Part shown: positions 51,470-60,762 of the stretch, in pieces | Layout: each line of letters starts with the position of its first letter | Position numbering within the stretch: position 1 is the stretch's first letter | Assembly: GCA_034432375.1 (NCBI GenBank) | Contig: DAOUCA010000179.1 | Location: forward strand, 1-64,000 | Direction of reading: 5' to 3' | Source: JAHBVH01 sp034432375 | GTDB taxonomy: Bacteria > Chloroflexota > Anaerolineae > Caldilineales > Caldilineaceae | Length of the DNA: 64,000 nucleotides | Translations under genes and position numbers: made by a program | Notes under the pieces: model-generated | Databases searched by the model: none | What the model saw: only the letters and a program-made list of their open reading frames with translations | Told to the model about the DNA's origin: nothing

Positions 51470-53332
51470 ATGCTACATTTTGCGCCACTACCCTTCGACA
51501 CACAAGGGCAACCGTTGCTGCCGGACATAGATGCATTCCCCGATCATCTAGACAACCATTTGCTCTACTATCTGCCCTCAACAGTGACACTGTTGAACGA
51601 TGGAACCGGAACACCGGACTTTTTTCTTCTGCGCTATCATGGTGACAACACACAGACCGAAGGGGGCTTGCTCCGTTTTCGGTTGGGGACGTCGCCACTG
51701 CCCGCGGTGTTGCTCGAAAGCCTTCGCCGCAAAGATTGGCAAGTAGGCGAGGTGGGGTTTTCTGCCGCACGCTTTCGTCTGCGGCTGCGCTCCTGGCAGG
51801 CAGGTGCAGAGGACGAGACGGGCGAATGGCGGTTAATCAATCCGGCGGGCCAGGAATTGGTGGCACCCGCATTGAGCCTCACCGCACATGAAACCCAATT
51901 CCTAGAGCTACTGCTGGCAGATGGACAGAATGCGGTAGAGCTTCAATTGGAGTTGGCTTATGCCGGTTTGACGCCCGGTTTGCCTTGGTTGGCCTCCTGC
52001 GATGGTGCCTTGCTCCGAACCCTTTTGGCCGCCTTGCTGCCTGGTGCCGAACCAGTCTCTGCCGAGCAGATCGTTGCTGCGTTTCTTTCGCTGCCCAGCA
52101 TGGCAGAGGGTACGTTGATAGTTTGGCAGCCAATGGAACCCGGTGCGACCCGCCCCAGCGATGAAGTACTGTTGCGTGAGATCGCCTTGCGCTCGCTGGA
52201 TCGGCTCTTTGAACGCCAACCCGCAGACGATCCCTTTGAACCAACACTCTACCGTCTGCGCTCATTCATCCCTGGCGATCCGTTGGCTTTGGCTTGGGAT
52301 TTGCTCCCGCCGCGCCAGGAAAGCCGCATCCATCGGCTCAGTTGGTCAGTATCAAGTCTGCTACAAAGCTTGGAGTCGGTAGAAGCAATCAAGCGATTTT
52401 TTCCCACCGTCGCTCAGGTTTCACCATTTGCCAAAGTGGACATCCATCTTATCAATCGCTTGCCGTTTGACCCGCACTTTCTACGCAAAGTCGCTGTAGA
52501 TCTGCGATATTCGGGCGCTTCTGGTGTGCCCGAATATCGCAGCTTTACCTTTGATGGCAGCACCGAAATTCAGCATTTCAGTGTTTTCTATCCTGCGGTC
52601 GTGGGCGACTTTCAGCTTGCGGCACGTTTTACAACCACCCAGTCACCCCCTTCTGGCGTTGGTTGGCCAATTGTCCGCCGCGGCGAGTATGTTCCCATCA
52701 ATGGTGTGCTGGTCGAGATCAATCGGGCGAATGTAGGAATGGAGTTTGTGAATCTGGAGAGCGAATCAGTGGTCTATGCCAGAGCAAGTTCAATTCTGGT
52801 GGAACTTTATGATGTTGATCCAAACCAGGACTCAATTGAAGAAGTGTCCATCACTCCGCTGCATCAGCTCACTCTGCACGCAGAGCGACCGAATGCCGCT
52901 TTGGCCATGACGGATGTAGATGCGACCACTGCGCTCTTTGTGCGAGCCTTGGCGTATCCAATCGGCGCGCCGGATTTGCCGCCCTATCCGCTCTACGTCG
53001 GTTGCCTGAACAATCGCCACCTGCGCATTGCGGCATATCAGCTCGAAGTGCTCGACCCCGATTTGATTACGATTCGGCTGGAACCATCTGTGGCAGCGCA
53101 CTTTGCTTGGATCAGGATCACCTTCGCTGCCCCCAATCAAACGGAGCGCGCTTACATCTTGCAACCCAACCAGCCAATCGTCTGGAATTTTTTTCGTAAC
53201 AGTGTCTTCGATCCCATTGCTTATCGCTATCGGCTAGATACCATTGCGCTCGACGAGCAGGGACACACTTTGCCGATGCATTCCAGTGACTGGATAAGCT
53301 GTCAAGATAGAATGCTCTTGGTTAGTCCATAA
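51470..53332 (+). CDS. uncharacterised cluster protein sharing the YYLP N-terminal motif
   Basis: The 620-residue protein has no recognised family. Residues about 25-75 read DNHLLYYLPSTVTLLNDGTG, then PDFFLLRYHG and EGGLLRFRLG. This matches the N-terminal pattern (aromatic-YY-L/F-P, D-G-P, F-L-L-x-Y, GG-x-L-x-F) of the three paralogues downstream. Residues about 120-190 and the C-terminal half are beta-rich. No signal peptide, transmembrane helix or catalytic motif was noticed. AGGAG precedes the ATG at 51470, which starts one base after the stop of the upstream gene. The two are certainly cotranscribed. Confidence 0.7.
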   Translation: MLHFAPLPFDTQGQPLLPDIDAFPDHLDNHLLYYLPSTVTLLNDGTGTPDFFLLRYHGDNTQTEGGLLRFRLGTSPLPAVLLESLRRKDWQVGEVGFSAARFRLRLRSWQAGAEDETGEWRLINPAGQELVAPALSLTAHETQFLELLLADGQNAVELQLELAYAGLTPGLPWLASCDGALLRTLLAALLPGAEPVSAEQIVAAFLSLPSMAEGTLIVWQPMEPGATRPSDEVLLREIALRSLDRLFERQPADDPFEPTLYRLRSFIPGDPLALAWDLLPPRQESRIHRLSWSVSSLLQSLESVEAIKRFFPTVAQVSPFAKVDIHLINRLPFDPHFLRKVAVDLRYSGASGVPEYRSFTFDGSTEIQHFSVFYPAVVGDFQLAARFTTTQSPPSGVGWPIVRRGEYVPINGVLVEINRANVGMEFVNLESESVVYARASSILVELYDVDPNQDSIEEVSITPLHQLTLHAERPNAALAMTDVDATTALFVRALAYPIGAPDLPPYPLYVGCLNNRHLRIAAYQLEVLDPDLITIRLEPSVAAHFAWIRITFAAPNQTERAYILQPNQPIVWNFFRNSVFDPIAYRYRLDTIALDEQGHTLPMHSSDWISCQDRMLLVSP

Positions 53333-53366
53333 ATGAGAATGATCACATATCCATTGGCGGTGAATA

Positions 53367-54215
53367 ATGCTTATACTTCCTGCTTTTTATAAAATGCCAA
53401 ACATCCATTTATACCGAGATTCGGCAGACCCACAGCTGCTTTATGGCGATCTGCTCGAGCCTGCCCCGGTACGGGGAGATTCTGCAACACGTTGGCTGCC
53501 GATCCCAAATGCCGAAGCGTATCTAGTTGGCGAAGTGCGCTTTGCCGCGGATCAAGAGGGTTTTGGGAATGTCCCGGAATTGGTAAAAAATCAGCGTCTG
53601 TTGCCCATGCCTTGGGGAAGTACACCCGTCTATGTCTGGTATCAGAAAGAGGATGGGGTCGAGCTGCTGGCCCAAGGCGAAACTTCTGGCTTTGGTCAGT
53701 CGAATACGGTCTTTAATGGCACGGCACCGCTTGGCGCCATGATCGCACCGGTGTTAGTGGCAGCTGAATTGAACTGCCCAGCGTGGTTGGTGGAATGGCA
53801 GGTAGAAGGCGTGCTCCAACCGGCGGCGATCTTATCTGCCTTGCCCCATGCCAAAGTAGGCGCACAGGCCGAGTGGTCGGCCACGCTCAGTGAAGCGTTG
53901 GTCACATTGCTCGACGGTATGTTGGCAGCTGGAGATCTGACGTTGAATATCCAAGGCGGCAGAGCTTTCGCTGGCGACAAAGTAGCAGCAAAAGACGAAC
54001 TTCGCCAGTTGGCACTGCTGGAATGGGCGCATCGCTTAGGCGCACAATTGGCACCCACCGTGAGCCTAGCCGCACCAGCCGCACTCGTCCGGTTGCCCGA
54101 TCAGCTTTCAGTGCCAATGCTTGACATCAACTGGCGGATCGATAGCCGTGTGCCCTTGCGTACCGTCCGGCTCCTGCGTCCAAAACAGATGGGCAGATCG
54201 GTACCTAAGCCATAG
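53367..54215 (+). CDS. uncharacterised smaller protein of the cluster
   Basis: The 282-residue frame starts MLILPAFYKMPNIHLYRDSA at 53367, or 27 bases later at MPNIHLYRD, and neither RBS is convincing. It has ADPQLLYGDLLEPAPVRGDS, WGSTPVYVWYQKEDGVELLA and a helical C-terminal half, and ends KQMGRSVPKP. It follows the previous gene by 34 bp. A weak similarity of DPQLLYGDLLEPAP to the YYLP motif is possible but not reliable. It ends immediately before a copy of the 74-bp repeat. Confidence 0.6.
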   Translation: MLILPAFYKMPNIHLYRDSADPQLLYGDLLEPAPVRGDSATRWLPIPNAEAYLVGEVRFAADQEGFGNVPELVKNQRLLPMPWGSTPVYVWYQKEDGVELLAQGETSGFGQSNTVFNGTAPLGAMIAPVLVAAELNCPAWLVEWQVEGVLQPAAILSALPHAKVGAQAEWSATLSEALVTLLDGMLAAGDLTLNIQGGRAFAGDKVAAKDELRQLALLEWAHRLGAQLAPTVSLAAPAALVRLPDQLSVPMLDINWRIDSRVPLRTVRLLRPKQMGRSVPKP

Positions 54216-54216
54216 T

Positions 54217-54290
54217 TATATTCCGCTCTACATGGGAACCGCACTTTTTGCCGCTGTAGACAGTGCGGTTCCCATTACAACCGCAGTCTA
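54217..54290. repeat. 74-bp palindromic repeat
   Basis: TATATTCCGCTCTACATGGG, then the stem ACCGCACTTTTTGCC with its complement ACAGTGCGGTTCCCAT, and the tail TACAACCGCAGTCTA. It follows the stop of the gene at 53367-54215 by two bases. It matches the copies at 37710-37783 and 63073-63146 in length and ends. Confidence 0.88.
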
Positions 54291-54342
54291 GCAAACATTC
54301 AGGTCGACAGCCAGCTTCCGCAGGCACGGGGGCGCGTCCCAT

Positions 54343-54395
54343 TTTGGGGGATTACAGAGAAGGACTACTTTGATCGTCCGGTGTAATCCCCCAAA
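54343..54395. repeat. 14-bp inverted repeat in the 570-bp gap
   Basis: TTTGGGGGATTACA (54343-54356) pairs exactly with 54382-54395 over a 25-nt loop. No gene was recognised in 54291-54786. A short minus-strand frame there has no support. The stem may end transcription of the preceding operon. Confidence 0.65.
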
Positions 54396-54683
54396 TGTGT
54401 ACGCACCCCAGGCACGGCATGGGAGCCTAAATATACCAAAACTGCGCTTACCCAGGTATCAATGGCGAAACAGCAAATAAACATAATTTTTTTGAAATGT
54501 TTTGCCTTCTCACCTCGTTTAACAAAGCATGAGATAAAAGTAGCTGGTTCCGCCTGACTGTTTGGCAAAAGCAACCTTTACTCAGCCAAAGGTTTACACA
54601 CATCCCGGGAAGCTTTTCCACCCTTGCCTAAACCTTGTCTGCCCTAGGACTTACGCATGACGCCGGTTGAGTAGAGCGGTTTT

Positions 54684-54734
54684 TGTCGTATCGAAACCAG
54701 TGTCGTATCGAAACCAGTGTCGTATCGAAACCAG
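54684..54734. repeat. three perfect 17-bp tandem units upstream of a paralogue
   Basis: The unit TGTCGTATCGAAACCAG occurs three times without a gap. It is flanked by CGGTTGAGTAG on the left and by CTTACGCA/TGCGTAAG ends (about 54650-54657 and 54739-54748), so it lies inside an element related to the one at 57375-57548. The core TATCGAAACCA is shared with that element and with a fragment near 28750-28780. Confidence 0.85.
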
Positions 54735-54786
54735 ATGCGTGCGTAAGCCCTCTGCAATTTTTAACTACGCTCCAAGGAGAAACTAC

Positions 54787-57354
54787 ATGTTACGAGTACC
54801 TGCATTGAATCAAATTAATAATGTCACTATTTTTGAAGATGATGCGCTCTTTTACAAGTACTACCTGATTGCTGCCGCACCCAGCGTGCGCCTCGATGAA
54901 AACAAGCGTCCTGTTTTTCTACTTGTCAAATATGCGCTTTCTGATGAAGACCGAATTGCGGACCCTTCCTTGCCGCCAGGCGGTGGGTATCTAAATTTTG
55001 ATATCCAGTTTGACATAAACGATAGCGACCGCGAGGAAATTCGCAAACAGCTACAGCTACTCGTCGATGCGCGCTGGCAGCAATTGAAAAATGGTACAGC
55101 TGCAGAACAAGCTATGCCCGGTGTGGCAGGAAGCAGCGCCCCTCCCAAAGTCGAGTTTGGCACACCCACCTGGACTGGCGGCAAAGTGACAATGCATGCG
55201 CCCCAGGCAGCAGAACTGGTTGATGCTCGCGTTGCCGAAGCTGAGCCCTCTTTGCTTTCCGGCAATATCGCTGTCTTCAACATGGATCTAAGCTCGGCAG
55301 GTGCGACCTTTATGCAGCGCACGCTGGTCGAACCGAATGGAGAAGCCATCGATCTGACCCCAGTACAAATTAAATATGATCTAAAATTCTGGGCACGGCT
55401 GCCTTCGGTTCTCATTCACATCAAGGCAGATTCCGAGAAGATCCACAATTATATCAAACATGTTTTCGATGGCTATGGTTGGTATTACTACCATCCCTAC
55501 AATTTTCGGGACTTTGATACCACCTTTGAGAATATCGTCATGAGTGGTGCGATTGATGTACAGATTGACACCGGGTCCGGATCGTTATCCGATGAGGTGA
55601 TCGATGAGTTACGCAATTATGCGATGGATTTAGTAAAGCAGATGATCCAGTCTAGCTTCTTTAGCAGCGAAGCACCAACGCCGCCGCCTGGAGAAGAGAA
55701 CTCAAAGAAGGACGAACCAGCCTACTACCATCGCTACTTCAAGCAAGACTACGACGCCAGCACTATGACAATTGAACTCAACCTGGAGCAGCGTAGCGTG
55801 GTCGAGTGGATGATCCATCCCCAAACAACGTTAGAAACCTTTTTTCATGGGCTGACCCCCGATGAGATCAAACAATATGTACGTTCGATCGATTTGCAGG
55901 ATGATTTCTTTTCCAACCTGCAACTCGAAGTGCGTGCCTTCACCGACTTTGCCGATCCCAATATCGCCAATGTCGAGGTTGAAGTTCACTATGCAGGCAA
56001 GGATGAAAATAATTTACCCCGAGAGAAAAATCAGACATTTACCTTTGTTGACCCTACTCCCCAACAATGGTCTGTGGGACTGATCGGTAGTCAGCGTGAA
56101 TATCAATATCGCTATCGTGTCGGTTTTAAGGGACAGGAAGCCAATCCTTTTACTTCGTGGGAAAAGAGCAAATCTCCGGACCTAAACATTTCTGCGCCCA
56201 ATCCTGGGAAGATCGATCTAACTGTTCTGACCGGCGATATTGACTACGACACATTGGTCGATCAAGTGCAGGTGCGCCTTGCCTACAGCGATCCCGAACT
56301 TGTGGTGCCGCGCGAAGAGGGTGTTGTTATTCTGAATGCCAGTAGCCAGCAGGGGCGCTATCTGCGCACAATCTTCCAACCACAGCGCAAACCAATTGAG
56401 TATCTACGACGCTTTCGGATGAAATCGGGCGACGTGCGGGAAGACCAGGAGTGGAAGACGCACAGTGGTCCGCAATTGATGATCGATCAGCCCTTTACTA
56501 GCGTCCTTGAAGCGCGCTTTTTGCCAGGTGGCGACGGTTGGGAGGAGATTGTCAGTGTGCTAATCGACCTTAAATATGAAGATATGGTCAACAACTATGT
56601 TGTAAGTACAGGTATCCAACTCAAGAGTAAAGAGGAATTTCGAACCTGGAAGGTCTCTCTGCGCAACCGCAATGTGCAGCAGTTCGACTACCGCTATCTG
56701 GCAAGTTACAAGAATGGCCATTTGGAAGATTCGGGTTGGCAAAAGGGCACGGGGAGTGGCGTCTACCCAGTAATCGTCAAACGCCAGGGCATCAAGATCA
56801 TGGTTATTCCCGAGACTCTGGACTTCAGCGCAAGCCCGCTAAGCGAAGTTCATCTGCGCTACAATGCGGCTGGGCTCGATCTTCAGGAGACACTGACATT
56901 CCGTGACAAAACTCCACAAAGTTGGAGCATTGATGTGCCCCAAGGCGCACCACTTGAGTACACCTACCAAGTCACTCACTATCCCGTGGGTGGCATGCCG
57001 CACAATCTGCCACCAGTGACAGAATATGACTCGGTAGTTGTCGTTCCGCCCTATCGTGCACCCAATGGTGGCAGGATCCTCATTCCCGTCTTTGCCACGC
57101 TGATTGACTTTACTGTAACGCCGCTGGTTACAGTTGATCTGCGCTATGACGATGATGTCAATAATGTTCATGAAGTGGGTGCGCTGACCTTTAGCGACAA
57201 TAAAACGCAAACCTGGGAAGTCGCTGTAAAAGATCTCAATCAGAAGCAGTATGGCTATACAGTTACATACTTTACGGCCGACGGCCAAGAGCATCCGCAA
57301 ACTGCCCGAGCGCAGGAGATCCCACGCATCATTATCCCAAAGTATGTTGCGTAA
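54787..57354 (+). CDS. paralogue A of the YYLP cluster family (modular beta-sandwich protein)
   Basis: The 855-residue protein begins MLRVPALNQINNVTIFEDDA. Module 1 (about residues 20-75) has FYKYYLIAAAPSVRLDENKR and FLLVKYALSDEDRI, with GGGYLNFDIQF. Module 2 (about 145-235) has AEPSLLSGNIAVFNMDLSSA and LKFWARLPSVLIHIKADSEK. A helical segment ends QSSFFSSE with a Pro/Glu linker. From about 350 on, beta-repeats follow with the pattern V-x-L-x-Y-x-D-x-x-N, a W and Y-x-Y-x-x-x-Y, for example TPQQWSVGLIGSQREYQYRY. No signal peptide or enzyme motif is visible. AAGGAGAAA lies before the ATG at 54787. Order and motifs match paralogues B and C. Confidence 0.75.
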   Translation: MLRVPALNQINNVTIFEDDALFYKYYLIAAAPSVRLDENKRPVFLLVKYALSDEDRIADPSLPPGGGYLNFDIQFDINDSDREEIRKQLQLLVDARWQQLKNGTAAEQAMPGVAGSSAPPKVEFGTPTWTGGKVTMHAPQAAELVDARVAEAEPSLLSGNIAVFNMDLSSAGATFMQRTLVEPNGEAIDLTPVQIKYDLKFWARLPSVLIHIKADSEKIHNYIKHVFDGYGWYYYHPYNFRDFDTTFENIVMSGAIDVQIDTGSGSLSDEVIDELRNYAMDLVKQMIQSSFFSSEAPTPPPGEENSKKDEPAYYHRYFKQDYDASTMTIELNLEQRSVVEWMIHPQTTLETFFHGLTPDEIKQYVRSIDLQDDFFSNLQLEVRAFTDFADPNIANVEVEVHYAGKDENNLPREKNQTFTFVDPTPQQWSVGLIGSQREYQYRYRVGFKGQEANPFTSWEKSKSPDLNISAPNPGKIDLTVLTGDIDYDTLVDQVQVRLAYSDPELVVPREEGVVILNASSQQGRYLRTIFQPQRKPIEYLRRFRMKSGDVREDQEWKTHSGPQLMIDQPFTSVLEARFLPGGDGWEEIVSVLIDLKYEDMVNNYVVSTGIQLKSKEEFRTWKVSLRNRNVQQFDYRYLASYKNGHLEDSGWQKGTGSGVYPVIVKRQGIKIMVIPETLDFSASPLSEVHLRYNAAGLDLQETLTFRDKTPQSWSIDVPQGAPLEYTYQVTHYPVGGMPHNLPPVTEYDSVVVVPPYRAPNGGRILIPVFATLIDFTVTPLVTVDLRYDDDVNNVHEVGALTFSDNKTQTWEVAVKDLNQKQYGYTVTYFTADGQEHPQTARAQEIPRIIIPKYVA

Positions 57355-57374
57355 GTTGTGTTGCTGGAAAGTGG

Positions 57375-57548
57375 TTAGTGCAGTGTAACGTAAGTTTGGC
57401 GGGATTAGCGCCGGTTGAGTAGTGCGATGTAGTTCCCGCACGTATCGAAACCAAGCGGGCCGCTCACGCTGGTTTCGATACGGCTGCAAAAAGCCGCAGC
57501 CTACTCAACCAGCGCTAAACCATCAGAACTTACATGACGCTGCACTAA
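57375..57548. repeat. 174-bp element with three nested inverted repeats
   Basis: The outer arms are 57375-57396 and 57527-57548 (22 bp, three mismatches). The middle arms are 57405-57422 and 57501-57518 (18 bp, one mismatch, core GGTTGAGTAG). The inner arms are 57441-57453 and 57470-57482 (13 bp perfect, CGTATCGAAACCA). Concentric symmetry of this kind is typical of a MITE-like insertion. It fills most of the gap between paralogues A and B, and the remaining bases to 57680 hold only the ribosome site. Confidence 0.82.
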
Positions 57549-57680
57549 TCCACAATGACCAGTCGTAGACAGAGAAACACCAGTCTATTTGGGCGACTGC
57601 TGAGGGCTTTATCTACAAGGGGCTTTGGACCAAAAGTTATCCATAACTCTTTTCTATGTTGTGCTCAAAAGGAACAAACT

Positions 57681-60371
57681 ATGCTAAAAGTACCTTCTTA
57701 CCGAACGTTTAAGAACCCAGGTGTCGTGGCTTATCAGGATGATGAGATGTTTTGGAAATTTTATCTTATTCCAGATACGGTCTCAATTCGGCGTGATGTC
57801 AACGATGATCCAGTTTTTCTGTTGATCAAATATGCCTTTGGCGACCAGGATCGTGAAGAAGACCCCGATTTACCGCGTGGCGGTGGCTATATGGTCTTCG
57901 ATACTGAATTGGCGATCCCCAAGGACGCCATGAATACGATCATTAAAGAGCTGCAAACGGATGTCGATGCAACCTGGCAGCGGCTCAAAGCGATTGCCGA
58001 AGCTGCTGGGCAGAGTGTGCAGGGCGCAGGGCTGTCGAGTTTTCACAATCTGAATGGGGCTACGACGAGCGCGTCACTCTCAGTCAACGATGTTTTGCTC
58101 GGCCTTGGGCCAGACCGCCCTGCGGCGCCTCCCGGTGATAACCCGCCCAAAGTGATCATTGCCGACCCAACTTACACCGAGGGCACTTTCCGCATTATGG
58201 CACCACAATCCGAGGCACTCATCAGCCACCGGATCGCCGAAGGGCCAGTTTCGTTGACTGGAAGCAATGTTGTTGCCGCCAATATGGATCTGACCTCGGC
58301 CGGTGCAACCTTTATGGAACGCACGTTAACCAATTTGGATGGTGGCGGCGCCACTAATCTAACGCCGATTCAAGTGCTCTACCAGCTAAAGTTCTGGGCG
58401 CGCGTACCACCATTGAAGATTCGGGTGACGGCGGACACGCGCAGTTTGGGCATGGGCATCAAGAGCATCTATCACGACTACGAAGGCAATGGCTGCGACG
58501 AAGATTCCATGACCCATTCCGAGCAGCAACTTGATATGGCGATCAACAGTGGCGCAATCCAGGTATTAGTGGACCCGGGTGGGCTAAAACTAGAACTAGA
58601 TCAGCAGCTTGAACTCACGGAAAGCGCCAAAAAGATGGTGATGGATCAGATCAAACAGCAGTTTTTTGACAAAAAGCCTGCCCCGCCACCACCGGCCGAG
58701 GACAAAACGGCTGAGTTTATTGATAGCGAGCAAGACATCTATTACATGAAGTCTGATCTAAACTACGAGTCAATGCACTTCGAGTTTACACAGGAGATCC
58801 AGAATATCGTTGAATGGCCTGTCAATCCGCAGGGCACCATGCAAACATTTTTGGCAGATGTCTCTGCTCAGGAAATGAAGAAATATGTACGGGTAGTCGA
58901 TCTGGATGACGATTTCTTCAAAACATTGGGGCTCACAGCGAACATCTTTGCAGACTGGGAAAACGAACCTATCGCCTTTGTCGAAATGCAGATCCGTTAC
59001 AGCGGTCAAGATGAAAACAATCAACATGTCGAAAAGGTACAAACCTTTACCTTTACCAAAGATCACACGAGTGATTTTTGGGATCCAAGCTTAATCGGTT
59101 CCAAACGGGAGTATGAACATCGCTGGCGCATGGCTTATCTGGGGCGCGAAGCAAGCGAATTCACCCGCTGGGAAAAGGACACTTCACCACGCCTGAACAT
59201 CTCCATTGGGAATGTTGGCAAGATCGTGCTGCCGGTGCTTGCGGGCAATATCGACTTTACACAAGTCACCAAACAGGTACAGGTCGATCTCGCTTACACC
59301 GATTCCAGTTCGCATGTCAATGAGGAAGGGACAACGCTGGTGCTCAACAGCGCTGCGCCATCGCAAACCTATTCGCGGTACATCTTCACCGATTGGGATC
59401 GTCCTGTAAAGTATCGCACTCGCTTCTTCCTGAAAAATGACCAAATGGTGGAAAGCGCCTGGCAAGAGACACAATTGCGCCAGTTGATCATCAATGAGCC
59501 TAACACGATCAATCGACTAGATATTCAGCTTGTGCCAGCTGGCAATTGGGATGGTGTTCAACAGACGGTGGTCAATCTACGCTATGCGGATCCGGGTAAT
59601 AATGTCTTTAGCGACACGGTCTTTAACTTCCACACACCCGATGAATTTCGTACTTGGAGTGTGGTGATGCGCGACCCGAATAAACGCCGCTTCCAGTACA
59701 AAATTCTGACATCATTCACAGATGGCACCTTGCCCTATCAGACCGACTGGATTGATGGTGATGGCGATCAGGCATTGCCAGTTTTGATCAAACAGACGCC
59801 AAAAATGAATGTCAAGTTGCTGCCCAACCTGCTCGATTTCAACGTCACACCAGTGGTCATAACGACACTGCACTACGACGATGCGCACGCCAATCTGCAC
59901 AAAGTGGAAACATTCCCGTTTACTGCCGCCAGCGAAACCACTTGGAGCTTCCCGATTGTCAATGATGGGGAGCGCAAATATCGGCGCACCATTACTTACA
60001 ACACGGTGGCGGGTGACGAGGTGACAACGCCGGAAGAGATCACCGATGAAACTGTGCTTGTGTTACCCAAGTTGCTGGTACCGGAAATCTCGGTAGAAGT
60101 TCATCCCAAAGTGGTTAACTTTGTTGAATCGCCATTGGTAGAAGTCAACCTGAGCTATCTCGATGATGCACACGACATTGACTATCAAGACACGATGATC
60201 TTCACCAGTGGGGAACCGCAAAAATTCCAGCTTCAGATCGACAAAGAGTCGCCGCGTGACTATGACATCAGCGTTAGCTACTACTTGCCCGACGGTCAGA
60301 TTGTCACGAAACCTACCGTTACTTTGAACAAGAACAAGATCGTTATCCCGCGGTATGTGCCAGAGGCATAG
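57681..60371 (+). CDS. paralogue B of the YYLP cluster family (modular beta-sandwich protein)
   Basis: The 896-residue protein begins MLKVPSYRTFKNPGVVAYQD. Module 1 has FWKFYLIPDTVSIRRDVNDD, FLLIKYAFGDQDRE and GGGYMVFDTEL. Module 2 has EGPVSLTGSNVVAANMDLTS and LKFWARVPPLKIRVTADTRS. The helical part ends QQFFDKKPAPPPPAED. The repeat region follows, with modules such as TSDFWDPSLIGSKREYEHRW and VVNLRYADPGNNVFSDTVF. It is clearly homologous to paralogue A along its whole length. AGGA precedes the ATG at 57681. No signal peptide or enzyme motif was found. Confidence 0.75.
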   Translation: MLKVPSYRTFKNPGVVAYQDDEMFWKFYLIPDTVSIRRDVNDDPVFLLIKYAFGDQDREEDPDLPRGGGYMVFDTELAIPKDAMNTIIKELQTDVDATWQRLKAIAEAAGQSVQGAGLSSFHNLNGATTSASLSVNDVLLGLGPDRPAAPPGDNPPKVIIADPTYTEGTFRIMAPQSEALISHRIAEGPVSLTGSNVVAANMDLTSAGATFMERTLTNLDGGGATNLTPIQVLYQLKFWARVPPLKIRVTADTRSLGMGIKSIYHDYEGNGCDEDSMTHSEQQLDMAINSGAIQVLVDPGGLKLELDQQLELTESAKKMVMDQIKQQFFDKKPAPPPPAEDKTAEFIDSEQDIYYMKSDLNYESMHFEFTQEIQNIVEWPVNPQGTMQTFLADVSAQEMKKYVRVVDLDDDFFKTLGLTANIFADWENEPIAFVEMQIRYSGQDENNQHVEKVQTFTFTKDHTSDFWDPSLIGSKREYEHRWRMAYLGREASEFTRWEKDTSPRLNISIGNVGKIVLPVLAGNIDFTQVTKQVQVDLAYTDSSSHVNEEGTTLVLNSAAPSQTYSRYIFTDWDRPVKYRTRFFLKNDQMVESAWQETQLRQLIINEPNTINRLDIQLVPAGNWDGVQQTVVNLRYADPGNNVFSDTVFNFHTPDEFRTWSVVMRDPNKRRFQYKILTSFTDGTLPYQTDWIDGDGDQALPVLIKQTPKMNVKLLPNLLDFNVTPVVITTLHYDDAHANLHKVETFPFTAASETTWSFPIVNDGERKYRRTITYNTVAGDEVTTPEEITDETVLVLPKLLVPEISVEVHPKVVNFVESPLVEVNLSYLDDAHDIDYQDTMIFTSGEPQKFQLQIDKESPRDYDISVSYYLPDGQIVTKPTVTLNKNKIVIPRYVPEA

Positions 60372-60503
60372 CGTGTGCACGATCCTGCTAGTGTCGGCAT
60401 CATCAAGTCTTCAGCGCTCACTTTTCAGTCCCGCCAGGACACTGCGTACCCTTCCAACGGGAAGTAACAATGTCGCGGTTTAAGCAATCAATCGGCGTAT
60501 CGT

Positions 60504-60539
60504 ATTCATACGGAAGCGATATATCGTTTCCGTATGAAT
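60504..60539. repeat. 36-bp near-perfect palindrome
   Basis: ATTCATACGGAA (60504-60515) pairs with TTCCGTATGAAT (60528-60539) around a GCGATATATCGT centre that is itself palindromic except for its outer pair. It lies in the 391-bp gap between paralogues B and C, which contains no gene. It could be a regulator site or terminator. Confidence 0.7.
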
Positions 60540-60637
60540 GCCCGCTCATCTAGTTAATCGTGCATCTTGTTACTTAATAGTGCTCAGTGGGTGCGGCACA
60601 ACTGCTCACTGAAAACTGAAGAGTGCCCACTGCGAAC

Positions 60638-60705
60638 TACGACTCTACATGGGACCGGAGTTTCTACAGGGGCAAAAACTCCGGTTTCCACTACACCGCA
60701 GGATA
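60638..60705. repeat. degenerate 74-bp-family repeat, reversed loop
   Basis: CTACATGGGACCGGAGTTTC and AAAACTCCGGTTTCCACTAC form the stem, with the ACCGCAGGATA end. The loop TCTACAGGGGCA is the complement of the usual loop orientation, so the element has been rearranged. It lies 58 bases before the paralogue C start. Confidence 0.7.
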
Positions 60706-60762
60706 CAAACATACAGCAGAAATACGAAGTAGATACCGTGAAGTTATAAGGAGTCACTGCGC

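Noticed and set aside
54684..54734. Possible CRISPR array
   Set aside because: The 17-bp units are directly joined with no spacers, and no cas gene is present.
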